From NCBI GenBank assembly GCA_015662815.1, contig DQTK01000008.1, positions 1 through 15,567 on the forward strand: a DNA stretch of 15,567 nt, read 5' to 3'. The number at the start of each line of letters is the position of its first letter. The first letter of the stretch is position 1. The DNA comes from Aquifex aeolicus. GTDB taxonomy: Bacteria > Aquificota > Aquificia > Aquificales > Aquificaceae. The notes beneath the pieces are model-generated. The model was not told where the DNA came from, did not search any database, and saw only the letters and a program-made list of their open reading frames with translations. The position numbers and the translations under genes are program-made. Of this stretch, positions 1-6,514 are shown piece by piece.

Positions 1-1
1 A

Positions 2-214
2 AATCCTGATTTACTCCTTAACTTTTCATGCGTGGCAAGACAGTATGTCCTTGAGGATAAAAGGGAGTACGAAAACGAGATAATTTCTCAGATGCTGGAT
101 GCTCCTCTTTTCGGTTTTTCCACTTACGGAGAATTAGGTCCCGATAAATATTTTAAAAAGGTAAAACTTTACAACGAGACTGCAACATTAGTAGCATTAA
201 AAGAAAGGAGTTAA
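2..214 (+). CDS. FIST C-terminal domain protein (5' end outside window)
   Basis: The frame is open from the left edge, so this is the last 70 residues of a longer gene; the GTG at 32 is internal. The residues NPDLLLNFSCVARQ at the edge, then FGFSTYGELG and LYNETATLVAL at the end, match the close of FIST_C domains, which typically have an fSC.aR strand, a GF.tyGEi motif and a final NeT.tLVal strand. FIST domains are cytoplasmic small-ligand sensors, often fused or adjacent to GGDEF, EAL or histidine kinase modules. Here the stop codon lies only 2 nt before a diguanylate cyclase gene, so the two are almost certainly co-transcribed, and the FIST protein may set cyclase activity (inference). The ligand cannot be read from the sequence. 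Confidence 0.8.
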   Translation, partial: NPDLLLNFSCVARQYVLEDKREYENEIISQMLDAPLFGFSTYGELGPDKYFKKVKLYNETATLVALKERS

Positions 215-216
215 AA

Positions 217-810
217 ATGAGAGAAGAAATAAAGTTAAAACTCCTTATGAACATTATTGATGAAATTACAAGAAAATACGATGAACTTTTAAAAACTTAT
301 GAATATCTTGCACACAAACTTGAACTTAAAGCATACCATGACCCTTTAACAGGGTTGTTTAATAGAAATAGTTTAAAAGGTTTACTCAAAATGGAGATTG
401 ACCATTCAAAGATTCTGGAAAATTACAAAGTAGGAGTTCTTTTCATAGACTTGGACAATTTTAAAAGGGTAAACGATACTTTAGGTCATAGCGAAGGGGA
501 TAAGGTTCTAAAGAAGGTTTCGGAAATTATAAGGGAAAGCATTAGGGATGAAGATATTCCCGTAAGATACGGCGGAGATGAGTTTGTGATAATTTTAGAA
601 ACAAAGGACAAGAACATAAGCTACACAGTTGGTGAACGTATAAGAAGGAGAATCGAGGAGACCTTTTCGCAATACGGACTTTCGGCAAGTTATGGGGTTG
701 CCATTTTCCCGGATGATTCCGAAGATATCGAAGAACTGATAGACATAGCAGACAGAAGGATGTACGAAATGAAGAGAAAAAAGAAGACTAGATTCCCGGT
801 GGTATCTTGA
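217..810 (+). CDS. Diguanylate cyclase (GGDEF domain)
   Basis: This 197-residue cytoplasmic protein should condense two GTP into cyclic di-GMP. Residues 1-38 form a charged helical or coiled-coil lead. The GGDEF domain follows: DPLTGLFNR at 42-50, the substrate and metal segment FIDLDNFKRVND at 76-87, and an intact GGDEF signature at 119-123. RDED at 110-113 sits exactly five residues before it, which is the product-inhibition I-site (RxxD), so feedback control is likely. There is no receiver, membrane segment or EAL domain. The start is ATG 217 with an AAAGGAG ribosome site at about 204-210, inside the end of the upstream FIST gene. That gene probably supplies the sensory input that this short protein lacks. 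The last 23 bp overlap the convergent methyltransferase gene. Confidence 0.93.
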   Translation: MREEIKLKLLMNIIDEITRKYDELLKTYEYLAHKLELKAYHDPLTGLFNRNSLKGLLKMEIDHSKILENYKVGVLFIDLDNFKRVNDTLGHSEGDKVLKKVSEIIRESIRDEDIPVRYGGDEFVIILETKDKNISYTVGERIRRRIEETFSQYGLSASYGVAIFPDDSEDIEELIDIADRRMYEMKRKKKTRFPVVS

Positions 811-1420
811 AAGGAACATTCATAAGAGGATTTTCTTCTTCCTGTTTTACAATTATTGCATAAACCCCAAAGCAGTATTTACCTATTTCCACAACTCTTA
901 CAACCCTCACTCCTGCATCTTCCAAAATTAAACCTACTTCCCATTCAGAATAAACCTCTTCCGGTGGAGGACCTTTATCCCTTTCCTCCTTTTTCCAATC
1001 TATAATTGCAAGATAGGCAAACGACTTAGAAACTCTCTTTAGTTCTTCCAAGAATTTTAATGGTTCGGAAAGTTCATGAAAGGTAAAAGCTATGTATATA
1101 AAGTCTACCGTATTATCCTGTAAAGGTATTTTGTTTTCCTCGGACTTTAAAACTTCCACATTTGTGAGGTTAAGTTCCTCTACCTTCTTTTTTGCATAAT
1201 TTACCATTTCATCCTGAATATCTATCGCGTATACTTTTCCCCTTTCTCCTACAAATTTTGAGAGGTAAGGTAGGTAAAAACCTGCTCCGGTACCAATATC
1301 TAGGGCAGTCATTCCTTCTTTGAGCCCGAACTCCTTTAAAACTTTTTCCGGGTCAAAGAGTTCCAAACGTGAAGGGTCATCTAACTTTTTTATCTTTGAA
1401 GGGTCAAATTTGTGAGCCAT
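788..1420 (-). CDS. Class I SAM-dependent methyltransferase
   Basis: A protein of about 210 residues with a Rossmann methyltransferase fold. Motif I is ALDIGTGAGFYLPYL (DIGTGAG at 41-47), and VYAIDIQDEM at 63-72 carries the acidic residue for the SAM ribose. A later strand, DFIYIAFTFHELSEP, corresponds to motif IV of UbiE-like and arsenite methyltransferase-like enzymes. The substrate cannot be deduced. The frame stays open to a TTG at 1456, but the extra residues do not look like part of the fold. ATG 1420 starts MAHKFDPSK, a natural start for this family, and is preferred although no clear Shine-Dalgarno is visible. A perfect inverted repeat (actaat/attagt, 1421-1435) abuts this ATG. The 3' end overlaps the convergent GGDEF gene. 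A 106-bp spacer separates the gene from the upstream aminotransferase gene, so it may have its own promoter. Confidence 0.85.
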   Translation of the reverse strand: MAHKFDPSKIKKLDDPSRLELFDPEKVLKEFGLKEGMTALDIGTGAGFYLPYLSKFVGERGKVYAIDIQDEMVNYAKKKVEELNLTNVEVLKSEENKIPLQDNTVDFIYIAFTFHELSEPLKFLEELKRVSKSFAYLAIIDWKKEERDKGPPPEEVYSEWEVGLILEDAGVRVVRVVEIGKYCFGVYAIIVKQEEENPLMNVPFKIPPGI

Positions 1421-1435
1421 ACTAATATTATTAGT
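1421..1435. repeat. 15-nt palindrome abutting the methyltransferase start
   Basis: The sequence is actaat-att-attagt, a perfect inverted repeat of 6-nt arms around a 3-nt centre, directly upstream of ATG 1420. It could be an operator or a weak hairpin where a ribosome site would normally sit. The repeat is seen; the role is inferred. AT-rich palindromes of this size also arise by chance. Confidence 0.4.
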
Positions 1436-1441
1436 TGTAAG

Positions 1442-1516
1442 CCACCTAAGTATCAATGATGCGAGAACCTGTTTAAAGAACCGAACTACTTTTGGGAAAG
1501 TACTTAGGCTAAGTGG
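1442..1516. repeat. Inverted-repeat cluster between aminotransferase and methyltransferase genes
   Basis: The spacer holds a 13-nt palindrome, acttag-g-ctaagt (1502-1514). It also holds a longer-range inverted pair: ccac+ctaagta at 1442-1452 against tacttag (1501-1507) and gtgg (1513-1516). Read as minus-strand RNA, 11 pairs could form around a loop of about 48 nt with a 5-nt bulge. No U-run follows, so a classical terminator is not supported. No tRNA-like or other known RNA fold was recognised. Confidence 0.4.
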
Positions 1517-1526
1517 ATTATTGAAC

Positions 1527-2663
1527 TTAAGAATAAATCACATTAAGATAGGTCCCTACACCTTTTCCGAACTGGATTTTTTTACCCAATTCTTTTAAGG
1601 CAAGTTCTATAGAGGAAATAGCTTGAACCATATCGAGGTAATCCATTCCCATATGGGAGATTCTAAAGATTTTACCCTTAACCTTTCCTTGTCCACCCGC
1701 CAGTCTGATACCCATAGAGAGCAACACCTTTCTGAGCTTATCCGCTTCAATTCCTACAGGTGGAAGTGCAGCAGTAAGAGATATAACGGGGTTTTCAGGA
1801 AACACTTTACAACCTAACTCCTCAAGGGCTCTGCGCACACCTTCCGCCATCTTTGAATACTTCCTTTCCAGCTCCTCAATACCGACTTCAAGCATAATTT
1901 CCAGAGCTTCTTTTAGGGCAAGAATTAGAGTAATTGCCGGTGTATAAGCGGTTTGTCCCTCCTTTTGCTTCTCTACTTCCTTTTTTACAGAAAAATAGTA
2001 AGCCCTATTGTTTAATTTCCTTTCCGCCTTTTCTGAAAACCATAGTATAGAGAGGCCCGGGGGCAACATGAAAGCCTTCTGAGAGCCACCGACTATTACA
2101 TCGATTCCCCATTCATAGGGTTTTATATTGTAAACACCGAGAGCTGTAATAGCATCTACAACTAAAAGGATATCCTTATTCTTAGTTATCTCTCCTATGG
2201 CTTTTACATCGTGATATGCACCTGTGGAACTTTCTGACATCTGAAGGAGAATTCCTTTAACGTCGGGATGTTTCTTTATTACATCTTCCACAGCTTCCGG
2301 GTCTACACTTTTTCCCCATTCAATCGAAAGTTCGATTACATCAAGTCCCCAACACCTACCAAGTTCAGCCCACCTTTCTCCGAATTTTCCTCCTACAACA
2401 GCTACTACCTTATCACCAGCTTTAAAGAAGTTTTGAACGGAAGCCTCCATAGCCCCCGTGCCGGACGAAGCAAAGAATACAAAATTTTCAGAAGGATTAC
2501 TAATTAGCTTTTTAAAAAGCTCCCTTGTTTTTAAAAAGGCTTCTGTAAACTCCTTGGTTCTATGGTGAATTATCTGTTTACTTAAAGCTTCCCTTATCCT
2601 ATCGGGAATTTCAACAGGACCGGGAGTAAAGACCCTTTCACCTTTAAAGTTATAAAACTTCAT
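1527..2663 (-). CDS. Class V aminotransferase (alanine/serine-glyoxylate type)
   Basis: A 378-residue PLP enzyme of fold type I, class V, resembling alanine--glyoxylate, serine--glyoxylate and serine--pyruvate aminotransferases. These include the protein long labelled as a soluble hydrogenase 42-kDa subunit. TPGPVEIP at 13-20 is the N-terminal signature of this group. SSGTGAMEA (67-74) binds the PLP phosphate, D170 in VVDAITALG pairs with the pyridine nitrogen, and K196 in GGSQKAFMLPPG is the Schiff-base lysine. R333 in the KIFRISHMG segment is the likely substrate carboxylate ligand. In an autotroph it probably works in glycine/serine interconversion; the exact amino-acid pair cannot be read. 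The start ATG overlaps the ndk stop by 4 nt (2660-2663), so translation is probably coupled. It is the last gene of the long minus-strand array. Confidence 0.88.
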   Translation of the reverse strand: MKFYNFKGERVFTPGPVEIPDRIREALSKQIIHHRTKEFTEAFLKTRELFKKLISNPSENFVFFASSGTGAMEASVQNFFKAGDKVVAVVGGKFGERWAELGRCWGLDVIELSIEWGKSVDPEAVEDVIKKHPDVKGILLQMSESSTGAYHDVKAIGEITKNKDILLVVDAITALGVYNIKPYEWGIDVIVGGSQKAFMLPPGLSILWFSEKAERKLNNRAYYFSVKKEVEKQKEGQTAYTPAITLILALKEALEIMLEVGIEELERKYSKMAEGVRRALEELGCKVFPENPVISLTAALPPVGIEADKLRKVLLSMGIRLAGGQGKVKGKIFRISHMGMDYLDMVQAISSIELALKELGKKIQFGKGVGTYLNVIYS

Positions 2664-3088
2664 ACTATCTCCAAACCTGAGAAGATGAAACTTATTTCGT
2701 ATTGCGCACTTTCAGAAGAGTCAGAAGCGTGAATAGCATTCTTTCCCTTATCCGTACCGAAAAGAGCTCTTATAGAATTAGGAGCTACCTTTCTCGCTTC
2801 TTCGCTATCGGTAGGTCCGATAATTTCCCTTACTCTTTTTATAGCATCTTCACCTTCTAAAACTGCTGCAACCACAGGACCCGAAGACATAAACTCTACC
2901 AGTTCCTGATAAAAAGGTCTTTCTCTGTGAACGTAATAAAAATCTCCTGCCTTTTCAGGAGTAAATCTGAACATCTTCAGAGCTTTTATTTGAAAACCCT
3001 CTTGAATAAACCTATCGAGAATTTTTCCCAGCGCTCCTTTATCCATAGCATCAGGCTTAACTATTATTAGTGTTCTTTCTACAGCCAT
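2660..3088 (-). CDS. ndk: Nucleoside diphosphate kinase
   Basis: Transfers the gamma phosphate of ATP to nucleoside diphosphates through a phosphohistidine intermediate. At 142 residues it has the normal bacterial length. ERTLIIVKPDA at 4-14 is the conserved first strand, and FMSSGPVVAAVLEGEDAI and IRALFGTDKGKNAIHASDS are diagnostic. H120 in NAIHASDS is the phospho-acceptor. Start ATG 3088 directly follows the atpH stop, and its GGAGGTG ribosome site lies within the last codons of atpH. It is cytoplasmic. Placement after ATP synthase genes makes metabolic sense but is probably array packing rather than a shared complex. Confidence 0.97.
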   Translation of the reverse strand: MAVERTLIIVKPDAMDKGALGKILDRFIQEGFQIKALKMFRFTPEKAGDFYYVHRERPFYQELVEFMSSGPVVAAVLEGEDAIKRVREIIGPTDSEEARKVAPNSIRALFGTDKGKNAIHASDSSESAQYEISFIFSGLEIV

Positions 3089-3634
3089 TTATACACCTCC
3101 GAGTCTTGCAAGTTTTTCAAGTTGAGTTTTAATAGAAGTATCGAGTACGTAAGCTTGTGTTTTAAAGATAAACCCTCCTATTAGGGAAGGGTCTTCTTTA
3201 ATTTCTATCTCAATATCCCTGTTTAAGAATTTATTAATAGATTTTTTAATTTTCTCTATGGTTCTCTTATCCAGTTTTCTTGGGATTATAAGTTCCCCTT
3301 TAAGCATTCTCATTAACTTTTCAAGTTCAAGTTCGTAAAGTCTCTTTATCTCAGGTATAAGAGACATGGCATTTATATCCACGAGATATTCAAGAACTTC
3401 TACAACTTCCTTAGGAGCTCCCCGTTTCTTAGCAAGATAATCAAGAACCTTTATTTTTTCCTTTCTATCGATTTGAGGAGAGAGGAAGAAATTCCTTATA
3501 ATTTTGTCCTTCCTATAAGCTGAACTCAGGATTCCGAGGAACTCATCCACCTTAAGTATGATTTCTTTCTCCTTGGGGATTTTTTTCACTAAGAGTCTTA
3601 CAGCTTTTCTCGCTAACTCTCTTCTCTTAAACAT
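3089..3634 (-). CDS. atpH: ATP synthase F1 subunit delta
   Basis: The 181-residue delta (OSCP-type) subunit joins the top of the F1 alpha/beta ring to the peripheral stalk. The N-terminal helical domain (about 1-105) includes the FFLSPQIDRKEKIKVLDYL segment seen in this family. The C-terminal domain ends with EIEIKEDPSLIGGFIFK (about 140-156), where DPSLIGG is the hallmark, and then the closing LDTSIKTQLEKL. The start ATG overlaps the end of the upstream b subunit gene by 8 nt, and ndk follows without a gap. The order b', b, delta is the usual order inside atp operons, but the alpha, gamma, beta and epsilon genes do not follow here. Confidence 0.95.
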   Translation of the reverse strand: MFKRRELARKAVRLLVKKIPKEKEIILKVDEFLGILSSAYRKDKIIRNFFLSPQIDRKEKIKVLDYLAKKRGAPKEVVEVLEYLVDINAMSLIPEIKRLYELELEKLMRMLKGELIIPRKLDKRTIEKIKKSINKFLNRDIEIEIKEDPSLIGGFIFKTQAYVLDTSIKTQLEKLARLGGV

Positions 3635-4187
3635 TCTTCTCCTCCAGGAGTTTTAACTGGGTTTCTATGTATTTTTTCTGAACATCGCCCTTTTTAAACT
3701 CTTTTACAAGGAGTTCCTTCGCAATCTCCTCCGCCTTCTGGATTCCGTAAAGTGCCAGCTCCCTTTTAGCTCTATTGAGTTCTATTTCGATAGTTTCTTT
3801 TGCCCTTTCTTTTACCCTTTGAGCCACTTCTTGAGCATGTTCTATTATTCTCTTCTTTTCTACCTCAGCAGTCTCCTTGGCCAGTTTTTCGTATTCTTCC
3901 GCTTTCTTTTTTGCATTCTCAAGTTCTTCCTTAGCCTTAGCAAGTTCTTCTTTTGCCATAAGGAATTCCCTTTCGGAGCTTACCAAATTATCAATTATTG
4001 AGTTGTAGAATCTTTCAAAAGCTTCCGTGATGGTCTTTTTACCGAAAAAGTAAACTAAACCTAGGAAAGCCAAGATATTTAGCCCTTTCCAAATTAGCTC
4101 TCCTGCGGAGTGCCCGCCGTGTCCGCCTTCTCCTGCAAAGGCTACAGCTCCTAAGCTAATTAAGATTCCCAGAACCTTACCCATCAT
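3627..4187 (-). CDS. atpF: ATP synthase Fo subunit b (first stalk chain), with N-terminal signal-like peptide
   Basis: A 186-residue b-type subunit: a membrane anchor followed by a long charged helix that pairs with the b'-type chain to form the peripheral stalk. Residues 3-18 are hydrophobic and end in AFA before GEGGHGGH, which looks like a signal-peptidase cleavage site. The true anchor is a second hydrophobic stretch at about 32-49. Residues 60-170 are Glu/Lys/Ala-rich coiled coil. A processed N-terminus would leave a short Gly/His-rich tail in the periplasm, the side where the b N-terminus normally sits. Tandem ATGs at 4187 and 4184 compete as starts, and both overlap the b' stop (TGA 4184-4186). 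A gagagg ribosome site precedes them. Low sequence identity is normal for b chains; the context makes the call firm. Confidence 0.93.
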   Translation of the reverse strand: MMGKVLGILISLGAVAFAGEGGHGGHSAGELIWKGLNILAFLGLVYFFGKKTITEAFERFYNSIIDNLVSSEREFLMAKEELAKAKEELENAKKKAEEYEKLAKETAEVEKKRIIEHAQEVAQRVKERAKETIEIELNRAKRELALYGIQKAEEIAKELLVKEFKKGDVQKKYIETQLKLLEEKNV

Positions 4188-4618
4188 GCTGCCTCTCTCA
4201 AAATTTTCTTAACAATGCTCTTAGCTATACCGGCAACAGATTTTTCAAGCTTCCTCTTTTCTTCTTCGAGGTTTTTCCTGATTTCCGCAACAGCCTTTTT
4301 AATTTCTTCTTCCGTTTGCTTTTCCGTTTCGTCAATTAACTCTTTAGCTTTAGCTTCAGCTTCCTTTCTTGCGGATTCAATTATACTATCGGCTTTCGTT
4401 TTGGCTTCTTCCAAAATTTTTGCGGCTTCATCCAGATACTTCTGGGCTTCTCTCCTCAGTTTTTCCGCTTCTCTGAGATTTTCCCTTATAAGCTCATCTC
4501 TTGATTCTATTACGTCAGAATAGGGTTTTACGTATATGTTGTTGAGAATTAAAAGAAATATTATGAATACTGCCAACTGGACCAGTATAGTTGCGTTGGG
4601 CATCACTCCTATGTCCAT
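4184..4618 (-). CDS. atpF': ATP synthase Fo subunit b' (second stalk chain)
   Basis: A 144-residue b/b'-type subunit. A single membrane helix at about 9-27 is followed by YVKPYSDVIESRDELI, the typical b junction with KP and the R/E-rich turn, then a long Glu/Lys/Ala coiled coil to the C-terminus. It pairs with the b chain encoded next, giving a heterodimeric stalk as in photosynthetic bacteria and Aquifex. The frame is open upstream to 4876, but that extension lies inside the permease gene and is low in b-type character. ATG 4618 has a strong GGAGGAAG site (CTTCCTCC at 4622-4629) at correct distance and is chosen. Another ATG at 4603 is possible. The stop overlaps the next gene's start. Confidence 0.94.
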   Translation of the reverse strand: MDIGVMPNATILVQLAVFIIFLLILNNIYVKPYSDVIESRDELIRENLREAEKLRREAQKYLDEAAKILEEAKTKADSIIESARKEAEAKAKELIDETEKQTEEEIKKAVAEIRKNLEEEKRKLEKSVAGIAKSIVKKILREAA

Positions 4619-4621
4619 CAG

Positions 4622-4629
4622 CTTCCTCC
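4622..4629 (-). promoter_or_regulatory. Shine-Dalgarno fixing the atpF' start
   Basis: On the minus strand this reads GGAGGAAG; its GGAGG core ends 6 nt before ATG 4618. It decides between the short 144-residue protein and a 230-residue reading that would run 225 bp into the upstream permease gene. Confidence 0.8.
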
Positions 4630-4650
4630 GCAAAACAATTATAGCAGAAC

Positions 4651-5835
4651 TTACTCTTTCCTCAAAACTTCTATAACTTTCTCCTTCGAAGCTTTTACTG
4701 AAGGGATTATTGAAGATAAAAGAGAAAGTATAAAGGTACCTAAAAGTGTAGATATGACATCCTTTAGTTTTATATGAACGGGAATATAATTCATCATGTA
4801 AACCTCTTCGGATACCCTTATCAGCTTGTATTTGTTGATAAAATGGGCTAGAATATAGGCATTCAGCACGCCGCATAACGCTCCTACTATTCCAATACTT
4901 ATACCCACAATGAGAAATATGAGTAGTATTTCTTTTTGCTTCATACCGAAGGTTTTGAAGATAGCTATATCTTTAACCCTTTCTTTCACTTTAACGAAGA
5001 GCAAGCTCGTAATGTTAAAAGAGGCTACAAGAACCATTAAAAGTAGAATGAAAAATAACCCAAGTTTTTCCAGTTCCAGGGCGTCAAATAAGGGTTTATT
5101 TAGGTCTATCCAAGAACGTATTATTACACTATCTCCTAGACTTTCAATAAGTTTTTCCTTTACTTCATTGGCTTTATAGGGATTTTCAAGGTAAACTTCC
5201 GTGAGATTCACGGCGTAGTCCCTTTTGAAAAATTCCCGGGCATCCGCCAAATCAATGTATATAAATGCAAAATCCTTATCGTAGGCACCGGTGTGGAATA
5301 TACCTCCCACTTTAAACTTTCCCACCTTGGGTATAATCCCCGTGGGAGTCCTTATCCCGAAAGGGGAAATTAAGTTAACTTTACTTCCTATTCTGGCTGT
5401 GAGGACTTCCGCTATTCCTTTTCCAATAATAATCCCTTCTATATTTCCTTCTTCAAGGAAACTTTTAATAAATTTCCTGAAGTTCTCATCTGTGTAATCT
5501 ACGGCCTTTATACTTACACTCTGTATCACTTCGCCGTTTGAGATGAAAGCGTTAAATATTTTAAAGTTAAAAAAAGTTTTTATGTCTTTGGTTGTGGAGA
5601 GAACAGAGTTTATTCTGTTTTCTTCCGAATCGGAGTAGAGAGTAATGACTATATGGGGAGTAGTGGAAAGGATTTTGTTTTTGAGTTCATCTTGAAATCC
5701 GGAGAAAACTCCCAGCGTGAGGAGTATTGCGGAAACACTTAAAAATATTCCGAAGAAGGACATAAAGGAAATAATTAAGGAAGTCCCCCTTGAGCTAAAA
5801 AGGTATTTGATAGCTATTTTCAGATATAACCTCAT
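4651..5835 (-). CDS. LolC/LolE-type lipoprotein-releasing ABC permease
   Basis: A 394-residue inner-membrane permease of the MacB/LolCE/FtsX type. The N-terminus (IAIKYLFSSRG..., with a membrane helix at about 18-42 and then GFQDELKNKILSTTPHIVI) is the classic LolC/E opening. A periplasmic domain fills about 50-250. Three membrane helices follow at about 259-281, 303-330 and 359-383. Between them lies the cytoplasmic coupling segment VKERVKDIAIFKTFGMKQKEI, characteristic of this family for contact with the LolD ATPase. The role is extraction of lipoproteins from the inner membrane for transport to the outer membrane. No LolD ATPase or LolA chaperone is in the window, so the partner must be elsewhere; one permease may act as a homodimer. 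Start ATG 5835 overlaps the upstream stop by 4 nt. Confidence 0.88.
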   Translation of the reverse strand: MRLYLKIAIKYLFSSRGTSLIISFMSFFGIFLSVSAILLTLGVFSGFQDELKNKILSTTPHIVITLYSDSEENRINSVLSTTKDIKTFFNFKIFNAFISNGEVIQSVSIKAVDYTDENFRKFIKSFLEEGNIEGIIIGKGIAEVLTARIGSKVNLISPFGIRTPTGIIPKVGKFKVGGIFHTGAYDKDFAFIYIDLADAREFFKRDYAVNLTEVYLENPYKANEVKEKLIESLGDSVIIRSWIDLNKPLFDALELEKLGLFFILLLMVLVASFNITSLLFVKVKERVKDIAIFKTFGMKQKEILLIFLIVGISIGIVGALCGVLNAYILAHFINKYKLIRVSEEVYMMNYIPVHIKLKDVISTLLGTFILSLLSSIIPSVKASKEKVIEVLRKE

Positions 5836-6503
5836 AGCATTTTCAAGGCTTTTATAATTTCTTGCTGTCTTTCTAAAACGTATCTCCTTACTTTATCTTT
5901 GTCCTTTTCCGAGTATTCCACTTCAAAACCTATTCTTATGTAAATTCCTTCCTCCGAAATATTTAAGTTTCTTACTCTACCTTTCGCGTGAGCTTTACCG
6001 TATTTGGGCAGGTAAACGTAAAGGTCAAACCAGGAGGAGGGTCTTTTTTGTATAAGTTCTATTACATCACTCGATGCAGGTGTGTCTTTTTCGAGAATCA
6101 CTCCCACTCCCGTTTCGCTTATATCTTTTGCCATAACTTTGAGCTTGTAGCTGTCTACAGTAAACTCAACTATTACTGGATTTGCAGGGTCGGGTTCAAC
6201 TCTTACGGTTCTCCTTTTTATAAATTCCGGTTGTTCTCTTAGTTCTTTAAATTCAACCACCAAGTCTCCTGAATTGCTTACTACTTTACCGTAAGCGTAT
6301 CTATTTCCCGTATTTATATAAACCTCCGTTCCCGGATTGAAAGCACCTTTGAATATGCATCTCCCCCAAGAAAATCTAAGCAGGTTTGAAGTTTTATCTA
6401 TCCAGGAAAGGGAAAGCTGAGTTTTTACAGGAAGCTCTTTAAATTTCGTTGCTATATGATACTTCTTCCCTACTTTAAATAACCTATCTAATTCAGACAT
6501 CAT
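5832..6503 (-). CDS. PilZ-domain cyclic di-GMP receptor (YcgR-like)
   Basis: About 223 residues. The N-terminal half (about 10-90) is a beta-rich domain resembling the YcgR N-terminal module. The C-terminal half is a PilZ domain with both ligand motifs intact: RRTVR at 97-101 (RxxxR) and DISETG at 127-132 (DxSxxG). It should therefore bind cyclic di-GMP and pass the signal to a partner such as motility or envelope machinery; the partner is unknown. The window also encodes a diguanylate cyclase at 217-810. The frame extends to a GTG at 6530, overlapping the rsmG stop by 16 nt without a ribosome site. Tandem ATGs at 6503 and 6500, preceded by AAAGGA, are preferred, though that spacing is short. 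The 3' end overlaps the permease start by 4 nt. Confidence 0.87.
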   Translation of the reverse strand: MMSELDRLFKVGKKYHIATKFKELPVKTQLSLSWIDKTSNLLRFSWGRCIFKGAFNPGTEVYINTGNRYAYGKVVSNSGDLVVEFKELREQPEFIKRRTVRVEPDPANPVIVEFTVDSYKLKVMAKDISETGVGVILEKDTPASSDVIELIQKRPSSWFDLYVYLPKYGKAHAKGRVRNLNISEEGIYIRIGFEVEYSEKDKDKVRRYVLERQQEIIKALKML

Positions 6504-6514
6504 TCCTTTAAATT

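Noticed and set aside
1421..1456. TTG-started 12-residue extension of the methyltransferase
   Set aside because: Rare start codon with no ribosome site, and the added residues do not belong to the family's usual N-terminus; ATG 1420 is more likely.
1436..1526. tRNA or known structured RNA in the repeat-rich spacer
   Set aside because: No T-loop consensus, no acceptor stem and no CCA-like end could be fitted on either strand.
4215..4523. 102-residue plus-strand ORF opposite the b' gene
   Set aside because: It is the antisense shadow of a Glu/Lys/Ala coiled-coil gene, giving Ser/Phe/Leu runs; no ribosome site or family likeness.
4619..4876. 86-residue N-terminal extension of the b' subunit frame
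   Set aside because: It lies within the permease coding sequence, lacks b-subunit character, and ATG 4618 has a strong ribosome site.
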